Of a DNA stretch of 64,000 bases, positions 31,859 through 44,200 are shown piece by piece. The first letter of the stretch is position 1. Each line of letters opens with the position of its first letter. Source of the stretch: Amoebophrya sp. A120 (taxonomy: Eukaryota > Sar > Dinophyceae > Syndiniales > Amoebophryaceae); contig CAJINV010000005.1 of NCBI GenBank assembly GCA_905178155.1, forward strand, positions 7,556,989 through 7,620,988, written 5' to 3'. Both the position numbers and the translations under genes were made by a program. The notes under the pieces were generated by a model. The model saw only the letters and a program-made list of their open reading frames with translations. It was not told the origin of the DNA and did no database searches.

Positions 31859-34800
31859 TCACTCTTTAACCGCGCTGCGGCCTCGTCCATCGGACCACCA
31901 CTGGTGCCGTATTGCCGGGAAGGGGCCGGTGAGTGGTGCGAGGGCGTCGTTGGCATCCACTAGGGCCCTCGCGACTTGGTTCGGTTTGTCGCGGCACTCC
32001 TCCATGTGCCCGAGGTCCCAGGAGCGGAAGAATGACTGCGTGATCGGGCACTCATGCACGAAGTGCGCCGTAGTCGCTTTCCCCTGCCCACATAGGGCAC
32101 AGTCGAGGTCTTCTCCACTCGGCTGCGCCGCCAACAACCCAAAGCGCAGGGCGTAATACATGGTCTGGCCAACGCGGCCGCCGGCGTCGGTCACCAGATC
32201 ACGCCCCCATCCCCCTGCTTCCTGGAGCGTTTGCGCTGTTTTGCTCTTTGTCTTTTCGTCCCGTTGCCGTTCGGCCAGGTTCCGGCGGGCTTCGTTCCGC
32301 ACGTAGCGGCGGGCCTCCGTCTTGAACTGCTTGCGCGTGATCGGTTCGCCCTCTTCCTGCAGGTCGCTGCGGTTGGCGTACCCCGCGAGGTGGTCGGCGA
32401 CCACGTTCCCCGCGATGCCGGAGTGCCCTGGCACATACCGGACGACCAGCTTGGCGCAGCTTTGCAGCGCGTCCGCTGCAGCCGTGTAGACCTCGGTGTC
32501 CAGGTCGTCCCGCAGTCTCGGACTGAGCAACGCCCGCACGTTGGCCTGGCTGTCCGTGCAGATCGTCACCTGCTCGCTTTTCAGCGCGTGGCGTGCCACC
32601 GCTCGGAAGGCTGCGATGAGCGCCATGCGTTCGGTTTCGTACGAATCCGCGTGGAGCCCGATGGGCCACGCCGCCCCACACTGGATGCCGAACCCATGCA
32701 GAAAGACGCCACAAGACCCGGCAAAGTCTTTGGCCGACCCGTCACAATACAGCACCAGGCTGGACTCCCGAAGGGTGTCCACCAGCGCCGGCGTGCCTTC
32801 GTTTTGCCACGTCGCCTGGAAGCGGCCCTGTTCCTCTGCTTCGTGGAGGACGGACCACCCGCGTCCTGCTCTTGCGCCGATCTCGGGGAGAACGGACGAT
32901 TCCGCGACGTTAGAGTCGTCGATCACTTGCAAGCCGGTTTCTAGCCAGTCCACGCTCGAGGTGTTCGCTACCTCCCTCAAAGCGTCCCCGGGCGGTCGTG
33001 AGAAAGCACGGGCCGTGAGCGCCGTACTTTCCACCTGGTAGAGCTCCGGGAGCGACAAAAGGCCGGCCGTCATGAGTGCGCAGGCGCGGTTCACCTGTCT
33101 AAACTTCGGAAAGCCCAGCACTTCTTTGGCCCCCTCCAGCTGGAAACTGTTCAGGGCGGCCGCCTCTTTCGCCCCGAGCCCGCTCCAGTATGTTGTTAGC
33201 CCATACGTGAGGACGCTTTCGCAGAATAACTGGTAAAAAGCCCGGACGGACTTCGACCCGGCGCCCAACGCTCGTGATAGGATGCGCACTGCCGCCATTC
33301 GCTTGGTGAGGGTTTCGGATATGACTTCAAAGTGCCGACAGAGTGTCAGCTTGCGATCAAACCACACACCGAGGAAGCGCGGGTGGGGGTCGTAGACGAG
33401 CTTTTCCCCGTCGTGGTGCAAGGCGAGTTCATCCAAGTCGCACGCAAACTCGTTCTGGAAGACGATATACGAGCACTTCCCGGGGGCAAGCTGCATATTG
33501 CTTCGGCTGCAGAAGTCGGCGACCACGTCCAGGGCGGCCTGGAGTAGTTTCTGCGCCTCCCCTGTCTCCCCGGACCCGTGCTCTAGCGTGAGCGCCAAGT
33601 CGTCCACGTACGCGAGGACTTGCACTCGTGGGCACTTCTTCTGCAGCTCTCGGAGCAGAATGTCGGCGAAACTGCACCAGACCAGCGGGCCGAGGCACGT
33701 GCCTTGCGGGACCCCCTGGCGCAGCGGGACGGCCTGGGAGGTCTCGTCGTTGAACCTCACCACTCGGCGGCGGTTGGTGACGAAGGAGCAGATCCACCGC
33801 GTGAGCAGCAGGAGCTCCTGTTTTCGTGCCGGGTCTTTAAACTCGTGCCGCCGCTCCAGTAGTCCGTTGAGGAACAGCGGCGGGCAAACACGCTCGAAGG
33901 CCGAACTCAAGTCCAGGAAGCACGTCGCCCTCCGGCGATTCTTGCGCAGGGTGTCGGAGGCCAGGGCCCCCAGCGTTGCCGTGTGGTCCGTCGCGCTTCT
34001 TGCGGGTGTGTCCCCGTACTGGTTCTTGCTGTACAGCGGGGCGCCTTCCGCCTGGAAGGTTAGCCGCAGGCGCCGCAGCACTGTGCGTTCCCAGACTTTC
34101 CCCAAGCACGACGTCAGGGCCACCGGCCGGAGGGATTTGGGTAGGTCCGCGGCACGGCCGGGCTTTGGTACTGGTACGCAGACTTCTAGCCGCATGACCT
34201 CCGGCGTCACGCCTTCGGTGACCCCTTGCTCGAAGGTTGCGCGCAAGAGCTGCTTGCCCTGTTGCGGGAGGTTTTTCAGCAGCACCCCGTGGATGCTGTC
34301 TGGCCCGGGAGCCCCGCCCGGCTTTTGGCCCCGTAGAGCGAACTCCACGTCATCCAGCTCCAAGCGCAGCGCTGTGCTCGGCGCTAGCTCTTCCGCTAGT
34401 GTGTGCTGGTATTGGTCCCAGGCCACTCGCTCTGCCCCGGGGTCCAGCACCGGGTGGGACCCGTAGAAATGCGCCAAGACACATGCGAGCTTTTTGAACA
34501 CCAGCTTCCCGGCGTATCGCAGCGCTGTGGTCTGCTGCTTCGGCGGCGGCCGCCCTTCTAGTTCCCGCAAAAGCCGGAAGGCCCCGCTGGTTGTCTGCTC
34601 CGCTTGCTCGAGCTTTTGCCCGAACTCGTCGTCCCTCCTGCTGGCCTCGGCGTTTGCTACACGCGCCGTCGCGCGCCGTAACGCGGTGCGCCAGTACAGT
34701 CGCTCCGCCGGCGGTGCGAAGGCCACGCGCTTCATGCACTCTCCCCGCTCTTTCAGTGCAAGATCTAGCTCCGTGCCTGTTTGCCACCGCGGCTGCCTGT

Positions 34801-35443
34801 GTCTCTTTCTCGTGACATTGCTGCGCGGGATAGACCTGTGCGCGGTGGCTTGTATCGCAGCGCGGATGTGTGCGAACTTGTCCTCGACCGACGGTGGTGC
34901 CGGGTGGTCCCGGAGAAAGGTGCGCATGTCTGCGCGGTACAAGTCCCAGTCCGCCCGATTGAAGTTCAAGCGCGTGCGCCTCTTCGTTGTGGGGAGTGGT
35001 TCCTGCCACAAGTCCGGGCTCCACGGAGCTACCGTTGGGTCCGCCGGGAGGGCCACTACCGCCCCGGGGGCCGGCGCAGGTGGCGTTTTTGTGCTTGGTG
35101 TCGGGACCGGTGTGGGGCCGCCAAATGAAGGTACTATCGGCGCCAGCCCGGAGACTGCGGCAACTAGCAACCCCAGCCCCGGCAAGACCGGCAGTCGCTT
35201 CTCCCCTGTGTTGCTCTGCGCGTCCGCGCTGTGCTTGTTCGCGTGCTGGGCCCGAAGGCGCTCGAACTTCTCCTTGCGGAGAACCTTCTTTTGCCTCCCG
35301 GTGAGATTTACTTTCCCACCACCTCCTGCTGCTCCCTGTGTTTCGAAACTGGCGTCCTGTGTGCTCCGGAGGCCTTGGTTGGCCTTCTGCCCCGAGCCGG
35401 TAGCGCGCCTTGTCTTCTTGCTGTCAGTCTCTCGACTGTTCAT
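31859..35443 (-). mobile_element. Non-LTR retrotransposon ORF: reverse transcriptase plus RNase H
   Basis: Single intact frame of 1194 residues on the minus strand. Residues 1-150 are basic then Pro-rich, without the AP-like endonuclease usual in Jockey/I-type elements. Residues ~155-180 (RLNFNRADWDLYRADM) match the linker that normally follows that endonuclease. Reverse transcriptase: GGAPGPDSIHG near 376, motif A CFLDLSSAFERV (Asp511), motif B RQGVPQGTCLGPL (575), motif C AYVDD (612-615). RNase H ~895-1025 with Asp901, Glu936 or Glu938, Asp964, His1007 and Asp1017 present. A C-x2-C-x8-H-x4-C knuckle (C1115, C1118, H1127, C1132) closes the protein, as in I-clade elements. All catalytic residues are intact, so it is recent or maintained. 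G+C is higher than in the flanking genes, there are no introners, and it alone runs on the minus strand. Confidence 0.92.
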
Positions 35444-35578
35444 TGCGGAAGTAGTGCGTCGTGTTCAAGGTAGGGAAGATACTCGGTCGATCAAATAGTC
35501 GATTTGCCCGAGGCTTCGTTGGAATTGCATATCTTCAGCTTCCTCAGAGCAATAAGCTTCGATGAACGTCCCGTGTAG

Positions 35579-37708
35579 TTGCAGGAGCAGATGAGGGCGC
35601 AACTCCATTACCATTTCCAAGTCGGTGCTACGGAGCGAAGAAACATCGTGATCATCTACAATTTTGGAAGGATACTCATACTATTACTACATAGCAGTTT
35701 ATACAAAATAAAGAAAATCCCAGCGGGAATCAACGCAAAAAACGACGTCCATATGAGCCTGAGCATGTGGTCCTCGTCTGCAAGAAGTATATCGTCTACC
35801 TGCGACTTGCTGTATCTCCTACTGGGTCTGCCTTTCCTCATCCCCCGCTTTGCCCTCGTACAGCCAATTGCCGCGGCCTCGGTCGTCTTCCTAGGTCCGG
35901 CCGTAGTGGAAAACGCGCTTGCCAGTGCTGGTTTAGGCACAGCTGTTGTCGGAAGAGGAAACATTCGGCGGCGCCCGCAAGAACATCCAGCGCCGATTCC
36001 GAAAAGTGCGGGTCGTCGTGTGGCAAGTGCAGCAGAGCGGAGCGACAGCAGCGACTCTGGTCGGGGCCCTCAACAGCCATCATCTTCGTCAGCAGGAGCG
36101 CTTTCTTCATCGTCCACCAGCGACCGCGAAACAGGAAGGTCGGAAGTAGGGCAACATGCCTCCGAAACTGCGGCAACAAGCAGAGCTCGTCAACAGCCTA
36201 GGGAACAAGAAGCTCCTGAAGGGGAGCTGCTAGTACATCTTCGTCACCCGCAAGAGCAGGAACAAATCTCGCACAATGTCGCTGTAAACGTAACACAACT
36301 CGGGGGAGTGTGTCTTGGCTGCAGCACCAGAGTGCTGATTCCCGTGCCAACGACGAATTCCGATAGTGCTGCAAGAGCGACATCAGGCGCTGGCTCGTCT
36401 CAGGCTGCAGCTTCCTCAGCTGCTGCACAAGTAGGAGCACGACACGAAGGAGATGACCGTTCTGGGAACAGACTGTCCACGCCTGGACCCGATTCGGGTA
36501 GAAGTTCTTCTGTCGCGCATGGTGCACAAGTAGATAATTCTCCTCCATACCAGTATACAAACCTTATTCTCAATGACCCACCAAGAGCACGGGATCCAGA
36601 TCGACAGCTGCGCATTCGAATATGCCCGCCAGAGCAGCGAGGAGGAGATCAGCGCAACTCTTCTACAGTGGTGGCTTCAACATCATCGTCGTCACTTCCT
36701 CTCAACGGCTTCAGAAGTGCAACCTCTCGGGCGGGGGCGACACCTCCGACTAGCACTAGACAAAATGATCAACGACCACAAATAAATGCTGTTGATAGAG
36801 GACAAACAACTCCGCAGGGGCCGGCCAGCACAAGCCGGTTCCAGCGAGGGTATTTTGTCACCACCGCGTCGGTATCCTCTGCAAAAGTATCGTACTCGGA
36901 GTAGTCGAAATTATGCATCACAAATTTTTTGTGTCAAGTTAAATCCCCCTTACAAATTCAATTTGTGATGCTGAGTCAATCTGTATTGCGATTTGTACTT
37001 CTAGTGCGATGCTTTTGCACTGCATAGTCGGAACTTCTAGAGTTCTTCGGCGCGGCAATTGGACCCGGGCCTGTGCATGAGGGGGCGGCTTTTCTGCGAC
37101 GGGCGAGTGAAGTTTTAGATTCCGGCTTGGACGAAGAGGTACAACATCAAGCAGGAGGGGTGCGAAGAACTACACGGGCAGCAGCTGCTGCACCACTGGT
37201 GCGAACTCCTGGTGTTCCGAGGCCAGCAACAGAACTCACAGCTCCTGAGCAGCACGCGGAACAGCGATCAAGCAGCGTGGAAGGAGGGGCTCGCAGGGCC
37301 GCTTTAGGAACACCTCCACCTGTAGAAGTTCTTGCGGATACACGACAAGCCATCGCACACCAAACACGTCTGCACACTATTTCTTCTTCAAGCGGCCACG
37401 CGGCTCCTGTAACGAGCCGGCGCTACCACGTCGTGCGGGGTACGAGTACTAGTACATACTATCAACGGGATGAACAAGATGTAGCAGACGAGGAAGTAGA
37501 GCGTATACGTGACACAGGCCAGCAACAAGAAGGTTATTGCCCACACTGTAGGAGCCGCCAACGGTTTATTACACCGCCAACAGCAAGCCGCGCGGACGCG
37601 GAGGCGGACGATGATCCACTATCTTCATCAGACAGCCCTTATTTCTACGGCGATCTAGAGCTTTACGAAGATTGGACCACAGGACCACCTGTGAGTGTGT
37701 CGATCTAA
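35579..37708 (+). CDS. CxxC-pair protein, paralog 2 (unknown function)
   Basis: Spliced frame of 1971 nt (656 residues from the first ATG). Exons 35579-36872 and 37032-37708. The real start may instead be the ATG at 35753 (residue 59), which begins MSLSMWSSSARS and is followed by a hydrophobic segment (LLYLLLGLPFLIPRFALV) that looks like a signal anchor. Two CxxC knuckles: GGVCLGCSTRV (C245, C248) and GYCPHCRSRQRF (C601, C604). The second lies 56 residues from the C-terminus, just as in the gene at 28525-31426. The segment after the introner (FFGAAIGPGPVHEGAAFLRR) resembles the Ala-rich helix of that gene. The two genes are therefore diverged tandem paralogs separated by a retroelement. Function unknown. 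Confidence 0.75.
36873..37026. mobile_element. Introner, family B
   Basis: Target repeat GTCGG at 36868-36872 and 37027-37031, exact. Removal joins VTTAS to ELLEFFGAA. Its position matches neither introner of the paralog. Confidence 0.92.
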
Positions 37709-38737
37709 GGATGTAACCCATTTTTTCTATTCTGAAAATCACTGACTGATGTCCGTGCAGCCCAGCGTGCTGCTGTTGTATTCTTCAATTATTCACACGA
37801 ATAAAGCGACGTGCACTTCTACAACTTTCATCTAAAACAGCATTTTCAGTCTGCAAATCTACAATGAGCGACCTAGTACAGCACCAAAAAGTTGTGGCCC
37901 CGAAGTCCCTAAGGACCTTGTCTGGAATAGAAATGCACAAAAAACTGCTTTGGTTTGATACAGATAGAACTACCGCATTTTTTTGCCCGCGCTATTGATG
38001 AAATGTAAAGATCGTAAATTAATACTGATTTACGAAAGCCACCAAAACCCCCACGCTTTCCCGATATCGATAACGACAGCGGTTGAGATGTACTAGTTCC
38101 TTTTCTCCCGCCAGTATCCGTCTGTGCGTGTCGGTCTGAAGTCGAATTTCCCAAATCCTATGCCTCGGTTTTGTGAAGCCTTTTTGGTTTTGCGTTTTTG
38201 GTTTGACAGTTCAGCACAACACGAACATTTCGCGCGCTCCGAAAAATACAAATTGCGGCTGAAACTTCCTCGTTTCCATCATAATCTTCTCGGTGTGAAA
38301 AAATTGAAAAACGAGAAACAGTCGGAAAATGGATGAAACGTATTTTGGTATTATGCAAAATCAATGCTGAAGTAGAGGTAGAAGCTCTTCGACCATTCCT
38401 AGAGCCATCGTCGTATCATGAAAAAATTGTCAACGATCAAAGTGGAGCTAGCGGTTGGAAAGTAAGCACTTCTTTTCAACATCAAATTCAAACATGACGA
38501 AGTACAATGTGTGATGAAGTTCAAAATGTATAAGTATGCACTACCATCAGTAAGCATTTTTGCCACCGTCCTCCAGGAACACCATACGCAACAGCAACTT
38601 CTCGCTCTCCATAACATTTTTTTGTTCGGAGTACTTTGTATTGTTGGCAATGTTTTTCACACTTTAAGGGACATCAACGTAACTTTTTTCATTTTGCATA
38701 TCGTCTTCTATAAAACATTCCTCAGAATCACACAACC
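37709..38737. other. Intergenic region, no gene recognised
   Basis: Short frames on both strands without family signatures. A/T-rich. No introner ends. Confidence 0.45.
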
Positions 38738-39241
38738 ATGGTGAACAATTCCCTTTACCAAAACGCGCGGTCCCAGCAAATCCGCCGAACCGCCGCAGGA
38801 GAAAATAAATCTACGCGATTGAAAAAGGACGACACTTTCATGCCCGGCAGCGCTGACACGACAACACCAGTCGAAGACAAAAAGCCCGAGGAAGGATGGT
38901 GGGCCTACATGTTCGGCGGAGCGACAGCGGAAACTGACGGAGCAGAGAAGAACAAGAGAAAAGAGATTCCCTACGAGGAGCTAACTCTGGATGAGAAGAA
39001 CCGAAAACACTGCCGCTCCGTCTGTTGCCTCCTCCTTTGCCCCTTGATAACGCTCGGGCTCGGGCTGTTTGTTGTGCTGGGGATTGCAGCGGTGAATGGT
39101 TGGGGAAAATCCAGGAGCGATTTCATCGACAACAGCGACCCGGGGAACCCTAAGCCTAAATATCCACCAAGACTAAGTAAAGCTCCTGCTACAACACCAG
39201 GTGGTGCCCCGTCCTCCGTAGCGGACGATTTGATGGAGTAA
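38738..39241 (+). CDS. Small single-span membrane protein, intronless
   Basis: A 167-residue frame starting at ATG 38738. A charged N-terminal half with WWAYMFGG near residue 53 is followed by a Cys-rich hydrophobic span at ~87-112 (CCLLLCPLITLGLGLFVVLG), then a Pro-rich tail. One transmembrane helix is likely, with cysteines at its cytoplasmic edge that could be acylated (inference). No known family recognised. One of the few genes here with no intron of any kind. Confidence 0.65.
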   Translation: MVNNSLYQNARSQQIRRTAAGENKSTRLKKDDTFMPGSADTTTPVEDKKPEEGWWAYMFGGATAETDGAEKNKRKEIPYEELTLDEKNRKHCRSVCCLLLCPLITLGLGLFVVLGIAAVNGWGKSRSDFIDNSDPGNPKPKYPPRLSKAPATTPGGAPSSVADDLME

Positions 39242-41231
39242 ATTGAATAAACTGGGGGGCAGCTGCCAATGCCATGCCAAAAATGCTTGATAAAAACAAG
39301 CGCAAATTCGGATGATCTATCCAGTGCGTCTTTCGTTCTTTTAGTTTTCGTTGCAGATGCGGAGCTGCATTTGACGAGCGCTGGCTTAGCTTGTTCACAG
39401 TAGTAGCATTTTAGCAGCGCCACGACCAAAAATGCTGGGAGTCTAGCAACAGGGCAATCGCATGGGCTGCATGTGCTGTGTAGTTCGTGTGCTGTTGATG
39501 TTGTCCACAACAGAAGTAGAGTGCGCATCTTCTACTTGATCTAGTTCACCTGTTGGTGAGATCATCTCTTCCAGCAGAAGTGACTCATCCATGCCCAGCC
39601 CGGTCTCGCACGGGCACAAGAACTACAGCTACTTCTTCTACCGGCTAGTACAACAACAAATCAGCAGTCAACGACCGCAGCAAGCCTTTGATATAGCTGC
39701 CCACAGGAACTTTTTCCACACAGGAGGACAATCCGCTCCAATAAAGATGAACTCCAGAAGATTCTTCAATCATTCTAACCGCCTAGTAGTAACAAGCACA
39801 CCTCGCCCCCCTGCCTGTGTAGTTGGAGCAGAAGCTTTTGGTTGTCTTTCCATACTGGAGCACCAGCTGGTACCAACTCTACCAACGGCACGGCTTCCGG
39901 GGGAGGTTGCTGTGGCGGCGGAGGTGCGGAAGTAACGACGACGACTAGTACAACGAGTGCGGCCGCAGCTTCAACGTCAACTTCTACGACGACGACAACA
40001 ACATCAACCGCAGCAACGACAACCACGACGACCACAACGACGACGGCATAATCTTCACTGTCAGCAGTACTAGAAAAGAAGTAGTTCGTATCGACGGGCT
40101 GTCGGAGTAGAAGAAGAAAGCAGCTTCGCCATGGTTACAACGAGTATGCGTATGGTCACGACCTCCACGCCTTGTTGTGATACAGCGCCACGTAGATGAA
40201 CGCGATTTTTAGAGTCGACTTTCAAATAGACTGAGGTGTGACAAAGAGCAGCCCCGGTGGCTTCTAAGTACTAGAGTTCTTCACTTCATATGCCGATAGC
40301 GTCTTTCAAATGACCTTTTTACTAGTAGCGACACTCTCGTCCGAGGAACACAAGAAGATGCACGCCATGGATTAAAAATCACGCGCCTGTTATGGGTGCT
40401 GTTGCTGGGAACTACCAGGCACAGACAGCACATCATGTTTTACACATGAACATTTCCACCGCACGATTTTGGTAAAGAAAAAGCGTCTGGTACGCATACG
40501 CAGATATATTTGGACGCACAAAAATTTCAGTCCGTTGCTCGTCTTCCTTTAGAGAAGTGATGTCGGTACTGACAGAAGGCTTCACACCGTGTCGGAGTCG
40601 GTTTCTGATGTTTTACTATCTACAGCTGGTAGCTGCATTTTTGCATTTGCTGAACTGCCGTTTTCAGTCGGTCGCTGCTTGCCTTGTTGTCTCGTCGCAA
40701 CCAGGCACCGCAACTACTCGGTTTGCTTGCACCACACGCAACGCAAAATTAAGTTGTCTCCTTCGGTCTGCAAGAAAGATGCTTCAAGCTGCTCAAGCAG
40801 CGGTCTAAGCAGTACTTCGGTCGTGTGTTTGTAGCTGATACCACGAGCACGGCCAGCATCGGTTTTTGTGCCGATCACAGATATCTTACTGCTCACGTTT
40901 TCTGTATGTTTGTCAACGTAGAACAAGCACTAGAGGCTTACATTCTTCCACCCCTTTACCATTGAAACTGAAACTCAGGCAGCTCATTGAACCAACCCAT
41001 AAACATTGGCCCTTCTACACCTTTTTTTTCAAGGTGAGAAGGAGCAACCTATTCAAAGTTTTCTTTAAATTTTACCGTAGCCGCTGCCCTACGCAGCGGC
41101 AGGTACTTCCGGTCGTCGATTGTGACGCGAGCAGCCGCGTCGAAGAACCATCTCTACTTTGTTCCGACGGTGCAGCTTTATCCCTTATTTTTCCGACTGT
41201 TTGTTTGATTGCCAAGCAAAACTGATTGAAA
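39242..41231. other. Intergenic region with a Thr-rich low-complexity frame
   Basis: A possible short gene at 39591-40051 starts MPSPVSHGHKNYSYFFYR and would need a frame change to reach the Thr-rich frame at 39842-40051; I cannot support it. The rest shows no signature. No introner ends. Confidence 0.4.
39936..40048 (+). repeat. ACG/ACA trinucleotide-rich low-complexity tract
   Basis: Imperfect run of ACG, ACA and ACC triplets, encoding poly-Thr in one + frame. Likely a microsatellite-derived stretch rather than evidence of a gene. Confidence 0.7.
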
Positions 41232-44200
41232 ATGGGCGCCGGGAGCTCGCGCCCGGACGGGGAGTCCGATATCCTGCATTTAGAATTAAACAGCTACGAG
41301 ATTACCGCCAGTCAGAAGTCCCACCCCCCAGTCTCCATCACCGGCAAAGTCAACATCATCCTGGATCCCGACGCGAGTGAGATCAAGGAGTTGAGGAAGT
41401 TGATCGAGCGGGACCCGACGGCCTTGCAGCTCTTTATCGCGTTCCACGGGATAGAAACGCTCCAGACCGCGAATGGAAGCACTGACTATCCACAGTAAAT
41501 TTCCCGTACACGTACAAATGCGGTCTCTGCATGACAAAACTTGGCTTCGATCCTAGTTTAGCATGGCAAGTTTTACGCTCCAAATTGGTAGAATTTGTGA
41601 TGCATCTTGTACATGTACGGGAAATTTGTATTGCATACTGACGCGACAAACACGATAATCAACCTCGAGCACAAGGTGGACTACGATTTTGGGAACCTGT
41701 TATTGGTGAACAAGCAAAACAAAAATCGGAGGAAAACGCACTACGCGACGAAGGGTAACACTAATGTGGAGAAATACTCCATCCCCTTTTCGTTCCCCTT
41801 ACCGCAAAACCAAATTTTACCCGGTTCGACCTTTTTCTCGTCTGTCGAACAGGGGATAACGAAGGCCGCAATCGAGTACAAAGCGAGTGTGGAGTTGCGT
41901 GGACCGGTCAACGGGACAAGTCGGGCAACGCAGGTGGTTGGTGGTAGTTCTACCGCTCAGACGGATAAGTCGGGGAACGTAACGTATGAGAAAGCGGCTG
42001 TACCAATCAACGTCCACGAGAAATTGCCAGTGAAACTGTTGAAGCCGGTGGCTGCTGGAAGATCTTCAAGTGCGGGAGGTGATAAAGCAGATTTCACCAA
42101 CCCCGTGTACAGAAACACCGTTTTGGCTTTGACACAAGACGGTAAAACCGCCAACACAGTGTTCGACGAAGATGACATGGTCGGGAAGCCGCTCGGCCGG
42201 GACTTAGTAGAAGCGTCGGAGCACAAGCAAACTTGCTGCTCCAGGACTTTTTTCTGCTGCGCGGGAAGAAATAATACCAATGCACAAAATGCAGCTATCA
42301 AAACGAAGAAACAGATCGAGAAGGAGAACACAGTGGTACTCGAATTCACGAAGGTTCTAAACCCTATTAAACAAGGGGACTCGATACTACTGGAAGTCCA
42401 GATTTTGATGGATGGAAACGCGGACAGGAAGCAGCAGGGGACATCAAACAAGGGCGCAGAAGAGGCGAAACCCCTATTGGGGAAGAACAAAAATGGCCCG
42501 AAGAAACGGCTACCGAAGATTCAGATGGAAGTGTGGTATCAAATGCAAAAATGTCTGGGTCTGGAAGAATGCAAGTTTGTCATGCTTGTCGAGCATGACT
42601 CGAGAATCTGTGTTGCGTAGGCACGAAGAGGCGCTCTTACCTGTCATGCAAAAACGCAGTTTGCCATGCGGAATACCTAGGACATGGGAGCCAAAAAAAT
42701 TGTCATGCATAGCTGCGTATTGCAGTGCGTCTCCCATTCACTTTTAGCATTACAAGTTTCCAGACCCAGACATATTTGCAATGCATATGTGGCGGCTGAT
42801 CACGATTTTCCAACCAGAAACGAAGAACGTGATCCGAAACCAGGAGGTCATTTTTCGGGACGAATTATCCAAGAAAAAAACACCATCACGATCACATTTA
42901 GGAGGTTTTGCATCAAAAATTTGTGTCGCATGACAGATTTTTCTTGTATTGCAAAAACATAAAGGAAAATCGCCTTGAGCTCTTGACTGTCATGCATTTC
43001 TGCGCATGACAAAAATTTTTGTATTGCAAAAATGTGCAAAAGTGATTGTGATGGTGTTTTTTTCTTGGATACGAATTTCCGGAAACGGAAGTTTTCAACA
43101 ACATGCGGGAGGAGGTGCTGCTGAAACTGAATCTTTTTCAGGACAACCAGAATGCTGGTGATGACACAACAACAGCTGCTCAGAAGAAAAACAAGAAAAA
43201 CGCGTCAGCACAACCGACAGGAGCTTCCCAACACAACTTCAGCGAGTCTGTCCCGCCCTCCTCTGCGAGTGGGAAATTAGTTCAGATCGAGTACCAGATT
43301 GTTGCGAAAACGATTGACCAAGCTGCATTCGCTGCTTCGAAGGGCAAAGAGCTCCAAACGAAGCTTTTACCAGCAAACGAGAAGCAGCTTTCCGCTTATC
43401 TCTGGCAGTTTCCTTGCGTAATTGTGCCGCGGAGGATGGCGAAGGGGAGCAAACTGTCCGACCAAGCAGAGCAGCTGGAATCGATTTTGCTCCCCGCGGC
43501 GATTTTTCACCAACAGGGGCACATGATCACGTCTGCCATGCCGGGGTTTGACGGGATGGCGAGCGATTTTAACTCCGTAGCAGCGGACGACTTGTATGAC
43601 TATGGGAAGATGGGCACAACCATGAACAATTACGGCTACGACAGTGAGAACGGTGTCCCTCTCTCCGCCGCACAGGCATTTGACATCGCGTTACTGCAAG
43701 GACACAACCAGGAAATCATGTCGGGTTTTTACGAATCCGTCGACACTGGGTTGCCAAGAACGAAATCCTACAGAAACGACCAGAATTCTATTTCTGGAGC
43801 ACGACAAATAAGTGGCGGCTCTACTTCAAATTCTCCGCTGGCTGGAAACCTTCCAGCGACGAAACGAACCAGTGGAAAGACGACCCAGAACATTTCCGTC
43901 AACGCGGGGCTGTACCAGTCGAGCCCGAATAATTCGCCGAAGCAACAGTCAAACAATTCCTCCCGGAAAAACTCGAAGCAAAATGTAATTGCAGCAACAG
44001 CAGCAGCAGTACCAGCACCCACAACGACGGGCAGAAATAGCAACAGCCGGATCCTGGACGTCCGGGGCCCGCAGAATTTGCCGAAAAAACCGCAAGTATC
44101 AAATGTAAAAATGTCTGGGTCTGGAAGAATGCGCGATTTGTCATGCTGCTTTTCAATGACCCACGAGGTCTGGAATGCAGGACCTAGCGTGACAGATTTT

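Noticed and set aside
32231-35498. Plus-strand open frames opposite the reverse transcriptase (up to 334 codons)
   Set aside because: They are mirror images of the coding minus strand and show no family signature, while the minus frame has all RT and RNase H motifs.
39591-40051. A Thr-rich gene after the small membrane protein
   Set aside because: It would need a frame change between two pieces, and the second is a triplet microsatellite.
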